A stretch of DNA of 64,000 bases. Source: Fasciolopsis buskii (Eukaryota > Platyhelminthes > Trematoda > Plagiorchiida > Fasciolidae). Positions 41,969 to 54,800 of the stretch are shown in pieces. Position 1 is the stretch's first letter. The number at the start of each line of letters is the position of its first letter. The translations under genes were made by a program, and so were the position numbers. A model generated the notes under the pieces. It was not told the DNA's origin. It saw only the letters and a program-made list of their open reading frames with translations, and searched no databases. Location: NCBI GenBank assembly GCA_008360955.1, contig LUCM01000704.1, positions 387,626 to 451,625 of the forward strand. Direction: 5' to 3'.

Positions 41969-44904
41969 CATATATATGTATATATATATGTACTTGTACA
42001 TAGTATCCTCAATTCATGCAATCCTCCAACCATATTGTTCACTGAATTCCAGGTGTACATATAGTTGTTTTTATTGAAAGCCATTAGATGTGCAATTGAA
42101 TAACTTATTTTGATCGAGGTGTTTAGAAAACTGTGATCAGTGAAATTTGACGCTTCACGGAGGTATTACGGAACGGTGATTTTGCTGAGGACAGTTAAAA
42201 ATGCACTACGCAACACTGTTCTGGAAAGTTAAAGAATAAAAGCTACGAACTAGTTCTCGAAAATGTTGTAGATCTCCTATTAATCGTTCGTTCCTACAGA
42301 TGCAAGACTTGCTAGACGGTATTCGATTTCCAAATAATAATTTTTCTTACTTTATCTGACTCTCCCTCCAATCCTATAATTCAGTCATTCAACATGACAT
42401 TCTAACCGTGGCTTGCTGAAATGAATCTTCCGTATGGGCACTAATTTTAGTCAGTGGGACAGTGATGCTGCATAACCTATGGATAAACTGCATTTTGCAA
42501 ATGGGATCCGATCGCGTTGGAAATGGTAGCCGCAAACGCACTATTTGTATGAACAACTTAGCCACGGAGGTGCGCCTAATTGCAGCAGCTGGATGTATTT
42601 GCAGCCTCGATTTTTATTGGGCCTTGAAAGAAACTGAGAAATCGGAAAGCGAACAAATAGCAACAGACGGGTAACCGACTTTTATTTGCGTTCATCATCG
42701 TGGTTTGCGCTTTTCCAACCATAAAATTACTGCAGTGAAAGCGAAGGAGCTATTTTTGAAGTCCCAGGCTCTAAACATTTTCAAAAATCCTTTGGCAGAG
42801 AACTGTTCTGTTGGTATCGGGTACCAAAGGAAAAGCCCTTCAGCGATCTTGAATTAAAAAAACTATTCACCATATGGCTACTGACAATTGACAGTAGTCA
42901 CAAATATAATGCATATTTTATCAAAACCAGCCTTCTTACGAGGATTCCTAACGCTCAATGGGTCCATCGATATTGTTCTGTTTCATGATGTCTGATTCTG
43001 ACATTTGTGATACTTTTCTCGTGAAGTTGTGCTCGTAACGTCCTTAGTCTAGCTAATCCTATGCAACTATTAACCTTACGTACTCCGACTTATTGTGCCA
43101 CCTCGCACCACTGAATAGTTGATGGGACAAACCCAGGATCATAATTCGAAGCTATAAAAAGCAGCAAAATTTCGAACACATGAGCAACACTGACCGTGTC
43201 AATTAAACATATTGTTAGAGTTCTGATGAACTGGTGATTTGGCACGACAGAACTCGGTAATTTCACTCGACCTAAGGGAAGCAGTCTACTGGATAGGTAT
43301 TCCAAAACTTTTCCCCACGTCATGGACTGACCGATTTGAACGATCTTCCAGCCATTGACTGTATCAATAAACAGTGTGTGCCGACAAGCCTCCGCTCTGG
43401 CAGTATCAGCAATCTCAACTAAAACAACTGCGTTTTCTCGCTCATTTTTCATCCTTTAAGGGTCGCATAGTACCGATTGTAAATAATGTGATTTTTTGGA
43501 GAAAATTACTGCGGGACTGGCATTTACTGAATTTTCGGTTAGTTTTTCCCATGAGAAAGCGACAAGTGTTTTTGAGTTAAACCAGAATAGCATTATGAAA
43601 CACTTAACTGAACAATCAGAAGTTAAAAAACTCAGCAAAGATTATTCCGCTTACTTTGAATTTACCGCATTCGTATCAAATTTGTACGATGACAGCTTGT
43701 TTGTTTTCATTTTTGGATTGACCCTTAACAAAGCCGACTTGACTACAGTCATTTGATGAGGGGAGACGTAAAATTCTACGCGTGATTTACTTCTCCGATT
43801 GTTCACACAAAGGTGGGCTTTTCTTTCGCAATACTCGTATGACATACAGATCTAGAAAAATAACACGGTCAACAAGTTCAACTTTGATAATTTTTTCATT
43901 CTGAGTCCTAAATGTGGATCATATTTTGGCTGGATTTTCCTTTCGATTTTAATCATCAACGCAGATGGATGATGACGATGATGAACCGTCACCTGGTTTA
44001 GCTTCCGACCAATCTAAGGCATAGCGGACAATTTTGGTCAACTGTGCTCTTCAGGTGCTTGTCTCCTAGGCTTTGAAATGCTCACGAAAACTTGTTCTGT
44101 GACCACTTAGTTTTTAAACAATCTAATCCCTCCACAAATAAGCCCCAATGCTAATCAGATTTAACAGCACGGATGACGTGATTCACCCTATTTAAGAAAT
44201 GTTATTATTGATACATTGAGTGATGGTTATGAAATCTACCTTCCATCTTTAATGTACCGCTGAGCTTTAGAGTTGGCCAAAGGTCAGAAACACTCGGACG
44301 AACTAACTGAGTTCTCAGATTAATTAGTCTGTGCGTACCGCATAGATGTTACAGGTAACATCACTTTATAGCTAGGATTATATTGGACCCTCATTTGTGG
44401 AAAATGCAAATAGTATGCTTCATCTGCGTTGAACTATATGAAGGGAACTTTTATGAAAAACAATTCAAACAGCTCTTGGTCCCATAAGTTAGGTCGACGA
44501 ATGCTATCCAAAAACCGTAAACAATCACTGTGAATGTGACCAGGGTAGCTTTTTTAGCAAGAAAATGATCTCATTTTTTCTTTATCCATCGTAAAGTTAA
44601 AGGAAGGACGAACTTGATAATCCGTTTTCCTACATAAGACGTGCATCCAGGTTGTCTTCCGATATTCCCAAGTGCGAATCATAGCACCATCTTTTCACTG
44701 AGTTTAGAAATTATGCTTGGAAACAAGAAATGATCATGTAAATTTGAGAACCTAGCATAATAATTGCTGAAACTAAAAGCTGGCTGGAAATAATAATTGT
44801 TTGCTGACTATCTATATTCCGATGTGTGTTCCAAGTGCAACGTTTTATCTCTCATCTTTTGATTCCCTTTATTAGTAACTGAATACTGCAACTTTGCTCA
44901 TGAA

Positions 44905-45040
44905 AGCGGTTGCAGTCGGTTCGTAGTGGTTAAGTAGGCAATGTGACCGCTGGTAGAAGGACTCCAACCCACAAATTTTGAGTCATAAAGCAGCGATGTT
45001 GGCCGGTTAACCAACGCCGGGCCACGAAGTGGACGGCTTT
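44905..45040 (+). mobile_element. tRNA-like SINE relic
   Basis: TTCGTAGTGGTTAAGTAGGC (44920-44939) is a good A box, and GGTAGAAGGACTCCAACCC is a damaged B box region. The segment is GC-richer than its surroundings up to about 45040. Confidence 0.4.
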
Positions 45041-45705
45041 TCAGAATCTCTGAGTTTTGTTCAAATTAGCGAGCTAGTATAACGTGAAAACGCATTCTTC
45101 TCCATTAATCAGGAAATGGCATTTACAGAGAGTACGGTGTGATCAGTAAAAATCTCAGCACTGCCCAAAAACGTTAGACTAGTTATGAAAGACATAGGGG
45201 TATTTGATCAGACAACGAAAGCATAGCCTTTCTTGACAAGACCTGAGTAGATTTCGTTGTTAACCACTGCGTTCAGAAATGACGTCTAGTCGGTAGCTTA
45301 CTCAAAACTCGGACAGTTACCATTGAGGAGAAAAGAAATTTTAATGCACGAACAAACCACAACTGATAGAAGTGAGGAATGTTCTCGAGGGTGTACTTCA
45401 AACAGAAGAACAAAAGAGGCAGACCGGAAATAAAACTAATAAAACTCAGACAAGCACTCCTGGGTCTTTGGATCCGAATAAGCTGGATCCCCGGGGTCAG
45501 TTATGGTTGTAAACAAGGCAAGTCATGTAAAATCATAAATTCAATACTGTGAAATAATTCAGAATTCGATAATATCGTCCTAGGGTATGAGTGTGCATGC
45601 ATACGTGCCGCATATTTCAAAATAGAGTGACGGTAACGGAGATGGATGGGTGCGAAACATGACCCAACATAGTTAGCATGTGAGTCAAAAATTTAGTTTC
45701 CTCGT

Positions 45706-45891
45706 TCAAAGTCTCGAAAGGGCGTCGGCACGTTGCTTCCGGTAAAGGTTTTGATAGAAAGTGGGAGTCGTGTAAAGAATGCTGTTTAACAATTCGTTCA
45801 GGAAAACTCCATCCCGATCCGCAATGGCCACTAGTTTTTTCAGCGGTTCAACCTGTGTCTCAAGCAATTCTTGGTAACGGTTGCATATGCG
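45706..45891 (-). CDS. Oxidase gene exon 4 (residues 539-599 and stop)
   Basis: Short last exon found from the sequence itself. Acceptor TTTTGTCTTCGTACAG|CGC lies at 45892/45891 and the TGA stop at 45706-45708. It encodes 61 residues starting RICNRYQELLETQ, passing through DRDGVFLNELLNSIL, and ending RADALSRL. The DRDGVFLNELL match to the lactone-oxidase C-terminus and the clean phase-0 joint to exon 3 make it the natural end of the gene. No clear AATAAA polyadenylation signal is seen in the next 150 bases. Confidence 0.78.
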   Translation of the reverse strand, partial: RICNRYQELLETQVEPLKKLVAIADRDGVFLNELLNSILYTTPTFYQNLYRKQRADALSRL

Positions 45892-48800
45892 CTGTACGAA
45901 GACAAAATAAGATTAGGTTGAGTAAGGTCTAAAAAAGGTTATCAAAGCAATAACACAATTAGGGCTTACCAAATTGCATTCTATTGGGGAAAAATTATTC
46001 ATAAAGATTAAGTATATTGGATGCCCACAAATCAGCAGGTTGGTTTCCTCCTAGTTTCCGCAAAATTTGCACTGTGCTCGAACAATTTATGATTTCAAAC
46101 CGCTGGAACTTCCGGTGTCTCAGGCAAGCACGCCAATTTTTCATAGTATTAAATGACGGTTTTCGTATCAGATGATACCAAAAGAGAATTTAGTGAGGCC
46201 TTAGGACAAACGAGACTACCAAAGTGATTTTGCAAAACTCTCAAATACTTGGAGGAAATCTCAAAAAGACATATTTTGGACAGTGGCGAAATGAAGCGAT
46301 GAAGTGGCTCTTCTTGCAATATCGGCATTCAATAGCATTAGAATCTTTAGATAACTACGAGGCTGTTTCACCCATAGTTGAGATTTTTGACGGATGAAAA
46401 TACACCGTGTTTGGGATTGTTTATAATAAGCCGATGGTTTTACATTCGAATTCTCCTGTGAACCTGACCTGATAAAGTTTGTCCACAGCACCCTACTCGC
46501 CAGTTCATTACAACCATTATTCAGCGGAGTCTGCTTTCACAGTCAAACATGTCCGATAAAATATCGCGTGAACTGTCGATTTTCGATGAAATCCGAAACA
46601 AACTGGGCCCTGATTTGTCAATTGTTCCGTAGCCGTTAGGTAGTTAGCAGCAATGCATAGCTGTCGCGCTTGACCTGGGCCACGAACAATAGGCGAACGG
46701 TAGCCAATCAAACGCCATAATCGGTACTCTAACCGTGATGACTGTTAACGGTGCATAGAACACTAACAAGGCATAGTATAACACCTCTCATAAGAATCGA
46801 TCACTGAGAGCGGAGGTCTGGGAACACTCAAAACGTATTCCGGCTGGCGACATATCCTGTGACGTCGAAATCCAGTAAGCTGATAAGAGCTAACTCGATT
46901 ACTCGTATTTCATGGTGCATGAATGGCAACTATTCGTTCCGAATGAACAGAAACTGATGAACCATTTCACTACCAGTTTAGGGTTATTACTGTCATGAAA
47001 AATAAATTACAATCAAGGACGTCATTTACAATGGGCACAACAACTGTCTGAACTATTGAATATAACACAGCTTTTCATACAATTTTGATCGTTGAGTTCG
47101 AGATTGGGATCAAAATCAGATCAACACCAATCAGGCTGACGCATGGGCGAAGTCCCTACGGTTGGTGCTGTAAATTTGATCTAAATGCCCGACTTAGCAA
47201 TAAGAGTTCTATAGATACGTCAGTCTGGGCTATAGCTAACACCAAATTTCAAAATTATTCACAATGCAGCTGATCGCACCCCAGAACACCATTTACTGCG
47301 TAAGGCATATCGTGGCTTTGAATACTATCTCGCGTATGTCAGGTGTAAACAAAAAATTAGATCAGAGGAATACGACCAGTGAATAAACAATTTAGCATTT
47401 TTTCCCCTAAGTATATAGGATGAGCATTTAAGACAAACAAAATATCTTGTTTACATAAGATCACAAGGTACTATAACTAATAGATTTATTTGTTATTTTA
47501 CATGCAGTCAGTCCACAGAATTACAAGTATGCTCACTCGGAGGCTCTCGGGGAGGTTGCTGTTACTTTAAATAATTTGTAAAATCGAATGTACACTCCGA
47601 ACACATTTATCAACAGTTGCTCAAATAAATCATTGGAATTCAAAGTTTCACTGGTAGTCCCATTGGCCATGAGCAATCATTGTTATCGGTCTGTTTTTCA
47701 CGTGCATGGACAGGACCCACCAATCATTCAACCGAGTGTGTCTGCGTTTATATATATAATTCCCTTAGCAACTCGATCCAAACCCATTCTTATATGGATT
47801 TTACTTGGAATTCGCAAGCAGTTTGGACAGCTGTATGAAGTTGTTCATACATTGCATACAGAATGCTATTTGACGCCGGTCAAGATGTTCTTACCTCTTG
47901 TCCGTGCCATTCTGTTTTCCATTGTGTCACACTACGCGGCAGATTGCCAAGGATCAGATTGGTTATTCGCGTGGCTGCCTGTGTCCACAAAGTGTTCGGG
48001 CCGGGATTCGTTATTCCGTTGAATGTGATATGTGCCAGAATTGTTGACCCCTTGTCCGACGGGTCGGATTCTAATCCGACACCAAGCAAGCGACCAGTTT
48101 GTGTCCCGTCGGTAAAGTGTATACGCAAGCCCAAGTTAATGGAAAAGTTAGGCATCTTGTGCGTACCGCCCAAAGCCATATCTCTGATCGTTTCCAAGAT
48201 GTTACTCATGCACTGAAATAGACAGCGGAAACAAAAGGAATGTTTGATTTCTATGGAGAGAGAATCATATAGTTCGTATGAAAGTCTGATTTAGTTAACT
48301 TTATTACATAGTCAAAGATTTGTGACCCTTTTTTGATGATGAAATAAAATTATTCAGTGACTTGGTTGAACTCTTGATAAATATGCTCCTCACAGCTCAT
48401 TCAAACTTAAACATGACTTTTCGTGAAAAAGTGAATCCAATAAAACCAGAACTGAGATTCCAATTCTTAACTAAAGGACAATAATTTCTTTGATTTTATC
48501 GAGTTTGGATTGCGTCAAATGGACAGCAACATGATAGACGGGAGATGCTTTAGGAACGTACCAGGGTGAGACTGTTTACTTATCCCTCAAGCTTTTCTCG
48601 CCTTCTTATAAAAGAAAACTCGCCTTTAAGGCAAAAATATATTTGCAACAGAAGTCACTAGGCAGGTTGAAGCATATATGCGATGTTTTGAGGGAAGCGA
48701 CTATCCAGAAACCCTCATTCACCGGTACTTGGATGAAAAGACGTATAAGTTGGGACCTCAATCAGCCAGAGAATTTTCTCTAACCGTCCCGTTTAAGGAT

Positions 48801-51800
48801 GATAGAGCATTGGAAACCACCGACCGCCAGTTATCGAAGGCCTTTGGGAGATCCTTTCCAGAGGCCCATATCCGAGTCTAACCTAAAACCAAGCGGTCCA
48901 TCGTTCAGCAACCCGAGGATAGGTTGCCTTGCAACTCTCAATCTTTCATTCTATATCAGTTTACGTACCCTTGAATTGCACGGTACATTGGATAAACGAC
49001 GAGGCTGTTGCTCCAAAGGAAATCAAAACACACCCCAGCTGCCCTTCGAAAAGGCATAGTAAGGAATATCAGCTGTGCAATCCTGCAACATTTAATTGAT
49101 AGTAGTCTCCGGGCAGGACCAAAAATAGTTTTCAAATTCGTCCTGGTAACTCCCAGATCTCATACTAAACGACTACGCAGGCGATCAATTATGATACCTG
49201 AGGCCATTGAGATTCGAGCGGTGAAGCTGGAACTGTGAAAGCAACGTAAGCGCATTCAGCCGCTGTTGTTACCGTGGCCGTAACACATTATTCTGTTTAT
49301 TCTCCTTACACCTCTTGGTTCTTTCACTCATTCATCTATTCATACCTGTGAATTTTTATACCTACACTTTTCTTTCCCTTTAATCTCACTTAACGGATTT
49401 CACACTACTATTACCATGATCACCGTCATCTCCTTATATGTTGTCAAATTAACGAAATTTGTTACCCATTTGCTCACTCATTGCTAATTATAGTTGCATA
49501 TTGACTCGTTGTTATCCAAAACTACATATGCAAGTGGCTGATGTGATAGATCGAAGAATTCATTCGTGTTTATATGTATTATTTGAAATTGTTGGCGTAT
49601 ATGAATAGCACAGGCATCTTCATAGTGATCATTCTTCCTGCCACTAACACCAACAGTCATTTGCTTACTGGGGTTACATTTCTGCTCAACCTCACTGTTG
49701 TTCATCGGGAGCTGAATAAGAAATTTCAACCAATCAAAATCCTCAATGTTCGTACTTTGCACGAGAAAATTTAGTAAAACCCGTTCTTTTCACGGTCGTT
49801 GTGTTTGTCCGAGTTGATGAACCGGGAGAATGAAACATGAATGTTAAATCTCAGTAATAGGGCTTTTAGCGATCCACCTATGTTATAATACGTCGTGATT
49901 CCCTAGTTCCAGGCGATTCCCTGTGGCTTCGCTGGCCACGTTCAATGAAATCCCTGAATCAGGTTTTTGGGTTTAATTGATGAAGTGGTTTACTTCACAA
50001 AATTGAACATATTTATTTCGCAGAATGGCCTTCAGACTGCATGTCCCACAAACACCTCAGGTTATCCGATAAATCTTGTACTCGGAAAGCACCGAACTTT
50101 GGAGTTTTATGTGGATTTCCTTTAGAAAATCAGGTTTGCTGATTTACCGAAGACAGCCGAAATGCTCACCGAAAACGTTATTTCAGATTACAGCTAGGGA
50201 CTACTTGTTAGTGGCATGAATCGATAAGTGAAAAAACGTACTTATGAAATTCCACGCTCTTGGAGGTGTGATTAGCCGATTGAAAAATCACAATCCTAGT
50301 CGGGGACAAATATCAGTCGCTGTTACTTATGGACAGAGTCATCACACTTACAGAAAAACTAAAGCCAAGGGCAACTGGATGCTCCACGTAAGTGCCACCA
50401 TATTTGGTCTCCTGTCCAGTTCTGGTTCAGACAATAATATTTGGCCCGAGGTTTACCCCAGCGTCTTTGTGATCAATGCAGTTGCGTTTCCTAGCAACTC
50501 TTCCTTGGGACAGTTCGCGAAGAACATCGAAATCTAGATGAAATTCCTCTACAACTAATCAATCCATGAGAAATTACACTTCTTGATCAACTCTTGTGAA
50601 GTATCATTTTTACTATGGACTATAAATTGCAATTTATATCGCTCATTATTGGTTATGTAATGATTTATCTAAATCACTATAGGTCCTTGCTAAATTGCCC
50701 CAGTGGGTCACAGATTGGTTTTTGTGACCCTTTGACCGCTGACTTCGGTAATTAAAGTGAAGACCTGTCATCACCAGAAAACATGACATCATCTCAGTGC
50801 TCTGGGGTAATGGGTTTTGTGATAAACCATCTGTTACCTAAACGTCGAAATTAAAAAGAATAATAACTTGAGGCACAAAATACAGGAATAATCAAGCCAC
50901 TGAATGCAAACTAACCTTTTCTTTGACAACTGTTGCGGTTGAGTACCTAAATTTTGCGTACGAATATCTTTCCCAAACCTGATTCCTTTTGTTGTTGCCA
51001 TTTACAATACGAAAGAACCATTACAAAACCCGCTGCCAGCTGATTTTTGCTGGCCTAAGAAATTTGATTGTCAAATCGCATGACAGTTGGAGGCAACAGA
51101 TGATACGGTTCAGTGGCGCAATTTGAAATTTTTCTTCTTCCTCTCATTATCTTCCAGTTAGTCTTTCACTATTTCTGGTCTCTTTTTCACTCACAAATAC
51201 ATGGTTTGAGCTATCAGTCAGAACCACAGGACGTTATGGCATGATTAGTGATTGGAAAAAAAGAAACTGAAACTTTCCTCCTGGTTGTCCGAAATAAAGT
51301 TTTGTCATGGAGGCGACAAAGTCCCCACAATCTGCAGACGTAGAAATTATTACACTGCTTACTTTTCACGTTATTCCTAATTTTATTGTCATCGGTCAAC
51401 CGAATTTTTGCTCTCAAATTGGTTTGGTGTTAAAATTTACATCAAACTGCCAAGTGGCTGTCCCTCTCTCTGGCTAAATAGCAATATGTATACTTTAGAC
51501 CTCAATGTACATAGGACATGCTTTTCTGGGCATTTGCTTACTGCCTTAGACGAAGTCAGTAAACCCATGTCGCTGGTTTTGGTGTTCTTTACTCAGCTAG
51601 CGGGGAACTACTTTTGAATCGCGTCCTCAGTTAGTGCGCCAATTGTTTTGTACTCCAAGAACCTGCTCGGTCAAGTCAACTGTCAACCATTGTAAACATA
51701 GTCTCAGAGGGCCTGAAATTCTGACGTTTTGAATTCTCCATCACTTGTGTGTCTAGCGTTAACGCCCTGTGTCTTGTTGGTTTGTCTCCCTTTTTGTATC

Positions 51801-54800
51801 AATCCGGCGACACAACAAGTTTATATGGACAGAATGGGTCGACAATAAAGTAATTTACTAGTTAGAGCAATGAAGGATATAAACCGTGCTGACTATTTGT
51901 AACGCCAATGGTCTTTATGAATACAAACTTTGAAGGCATGCATTGAGTATTCGGTCGAGGTATCTACAGTGCTAAAACCAGGAGGAAGTGATTTCATCCT
52001 GTTATTAAGATAACAGATTCGGGAGTTAGTTTCTGTCTTCTATTTACGGTTGTTTTGGTTAGCATTCCATGTACCATGGAAACAAGGCACTTCATGATGC
52101 CTCTGCAATCATGAATCTGAAACTAAAGAGGTGTGGCAAGCAGCGGGCCACAGATAGTTCTCCTATGGGACCGGGTAGTCCAATAGAACTGTGACTCAAA
52201 CCACCAACCTCCGTATCGTTCCACACCTGGTCAAGTTGACTACCATCGGTTAGACTGAACCTCTAAATAAGCAAAGCATAGCATCTTTCTGCCAAAGACA
52301 ATAGTTTCTCACTTATATCATGGAAATGACACATATATGGCTTGCCCATTAATTTAATTTATTCATTCCAAGAACGTATTGCTTCGATTTAAGCTAACTG
52401 GGGAAACGGAAAACGGGAAATAAAACGAAACTACTATAAAAGCAGGCTAAACCTTAATTTACGTGATGTTAGTAGATATCGGTTACTAAGCCATTAAGCA
52501 AAACCGTCCCTGGACAAAAGACATAAACGGAGACAGAAATAATAGATCGAGCAAAGTCGGTCCAATATGAAGCTAGTTTGTTGCCTGAAAAGAAAACAGC
52601 GACAATCTTAGTATCTCCTGACTTCCTTATGCGGCATCCGACGAATGCGTAATATTTATGAAAACAAGGAACGGATAGTCAAAACACGGGAGGCTGGGAA
52701 CTAATGTTCAGTCACTGGTTTCTGACTCAAATGCTCCAAGATGGTGATTGTTTGCCCAGCTTTGTTCTATGCTATTCGAAACTCAACGCTGGATGAAGTT
52801 GAAACTATCTAATGATGTCCAGTTAGACATGCAATCCTGATCGCCGAAGAACCTAGGCCAGAAGTGACTATATTGACCGGAGCATACTCGGTGGATAGTC
52901 TATGAAAGTGCAAACTTACATGAAGTCTAACCTAGCTCGATAATGTGCAGATGGACTAGTTCAGCAGGTTGTTCCCGCACACGTTTTCGAATTCTTTCTT
53001 GGCTTCATTGTGATGTGTATCACAGTTTGATTATGACAGTCATACCGAGTCCTTTGTTAGTCTACTAATTCAAATTAAAGTAGATAAAACCACTTGCGAT
53101 AAAGATTTACTCAAAAACGCTGTCATCTTTTGCCGAACACAAAAATTCTGAACATTACAAGGTGGAGATATCTTCTATTTAAGGTTACCATGTAAATTTA
53201 TTAATGGCTCAGGACGAAATTATTGTGATAATGGAGAATAAATGAATAAAACCTTCAACTACTTCATTCTAGACTTTCGTGAACCTGCCGACAAGCTGAC
53301 GGAGGAAATGTCACTGTCTATAGGCAGTTTTTCTAACACGTTATTTTTAGAATGAGCGAGTCCTTGTCACCATGACAACCGAAATCACCTGGGCATTTCA
53401 AAATGACGATAAAGGTGTTCTCGACACAAGATACCTCAATTATTCCACTTCAATTCACTTTTTGTAATCATTATTGCTGTGAGGACAGGCTGATAACAAA
53501 TCCACCAGGTATACATTCTGCTCCAGCTTCAACGTTTTAGAACAGCGAGAAAGAAACCGCCCTTTTTTCAAACAAAAATGGCAGTTGGAAACAGTAGTTT
53601 GGGAGAAAATTCATCTGTCAAACAAAAACTTTTGACCTGTCCGCGTAGTGAGCATAAATCAGCCACAAACATTTTCGAATAAACTGTGCTTGCAAGAATG
53701 ATATCAGTTGTGACGTAATTTTGACATTCCAAATTCTAAACAGTCATAATCCGTGCGACACCCCGCCCGAAATGATCAAGTTAGGTTTGGATATCTGTAC
53801 ATTAGTTCAAACTGTTCAGTGTTTACATCCAGTCTGCCGCTGGGTATAGATGCATGGCTCATAATTTCTAGCCAGCTAGATAAAATAGATGCGTATGGCA
53901 TTTCTTAGTTTTAGTGATTCTCGTACCAGCACAGTACCCTTTCAAGTGCCGCATATTCACTCATTTTGAAAACAACCCGGTGGTCAGATTAGTTTGACAA
54001 TCTGAGCTTCGACAATCATGAGTAAATCCATTGCGAAAACTATCGGCATGACTGGCAGTGGTCTCGCAGTCAGAATCGTGGTATCTGAGTTTGGAATAGA
54101 TGCATTCCACCTTCTCCACTGCCCATCACCTCATCCGTTCGAAGCTTTCAATCGGTTGCCACTCATTGCCGGAAAAATAATACATTTTATCACAACTTTA
54201 AAGGAGAGAAGATAGAAAGATAAACAACAAATCACTGCTGGCGATACTTTTTCTGTATATGTTCTTAGATGAATAGAAACTTGACTTTATCGTGGTTTTA
54301 GCAAGATTAAATGTTTAAAATGATTGGTTGCCTCTAAATACAGTTAACCTTCCCTGCTTTACTACTCCAAAGAATCATTTTTTTAATTTAAAAGCTTTTT
54401 ATATGGCTCAGTACACAGTATTTGTGTTAATAAAAACCCTAAAAGTACTGTCACTGGTTTTCTTGTCTTGATGAACCATTAGTGTTGCTTATCTTCAGTG
54501 GATTACATGGGCTTCAGCTTGGCATAAAGTAGTAGGAATCAAAAAATTGAAACCCCCTAATGAGTCCGAGGCTCCTTCCAAAGAACTGGCTGAAATTAGT
54601 ATGAGGACTGCATACATTTCTATAGGTATGCAACTGTGCAACTGTTTTCCGTGAAGGACACAAAACCGTTTCAATTTGTTTTTTCTTGCATTCAGCCCAT
54701 TTGTCGTATTAACAGGCATTACTGCTATTTATTCGACTTACTAACGTACTTGTGGAAAATTTGACAGCCCTCTGTCACACTCAGCTGTGAATCTGATTTG

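Larger units (their letters stand above)
39285..45705. other. No supported gene apart from repeats listed
   Basis: Contains the inverted-repeat element and one tRNA-like repeat. The 120-residue minus-strand frame at 43090-43452 is the longest here and has an even composition, but no family was recognised. 45041-45705 is the region just beyond the end of the oxidase gene. Confidence 0.55.

Noticed and set aside
47588..48216. Plus-strand frames of 144 and 117 residues
   Set aside because: They overlap exon 3 of the oxidase gene on the other strand; that exon has proper splice sites and family similarity, so these are shadows.
52700..52960. LINE C-terminal fragment on the plus strand
   Set aside because: A short CPALFYAIRNSTLDE stretch loosely recalls the 'LLYG-CETW' region of LINEs, but the match is too short and the rest does not follow.
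54740..54749. Alternative exon 2 donor TTA|GTAAGT
   Set aside because: It matches the donor consensus well but leaves the exon in phase 2, which would put exon 3 out of frame; the donor CAA|GTACGT keeps the frame.
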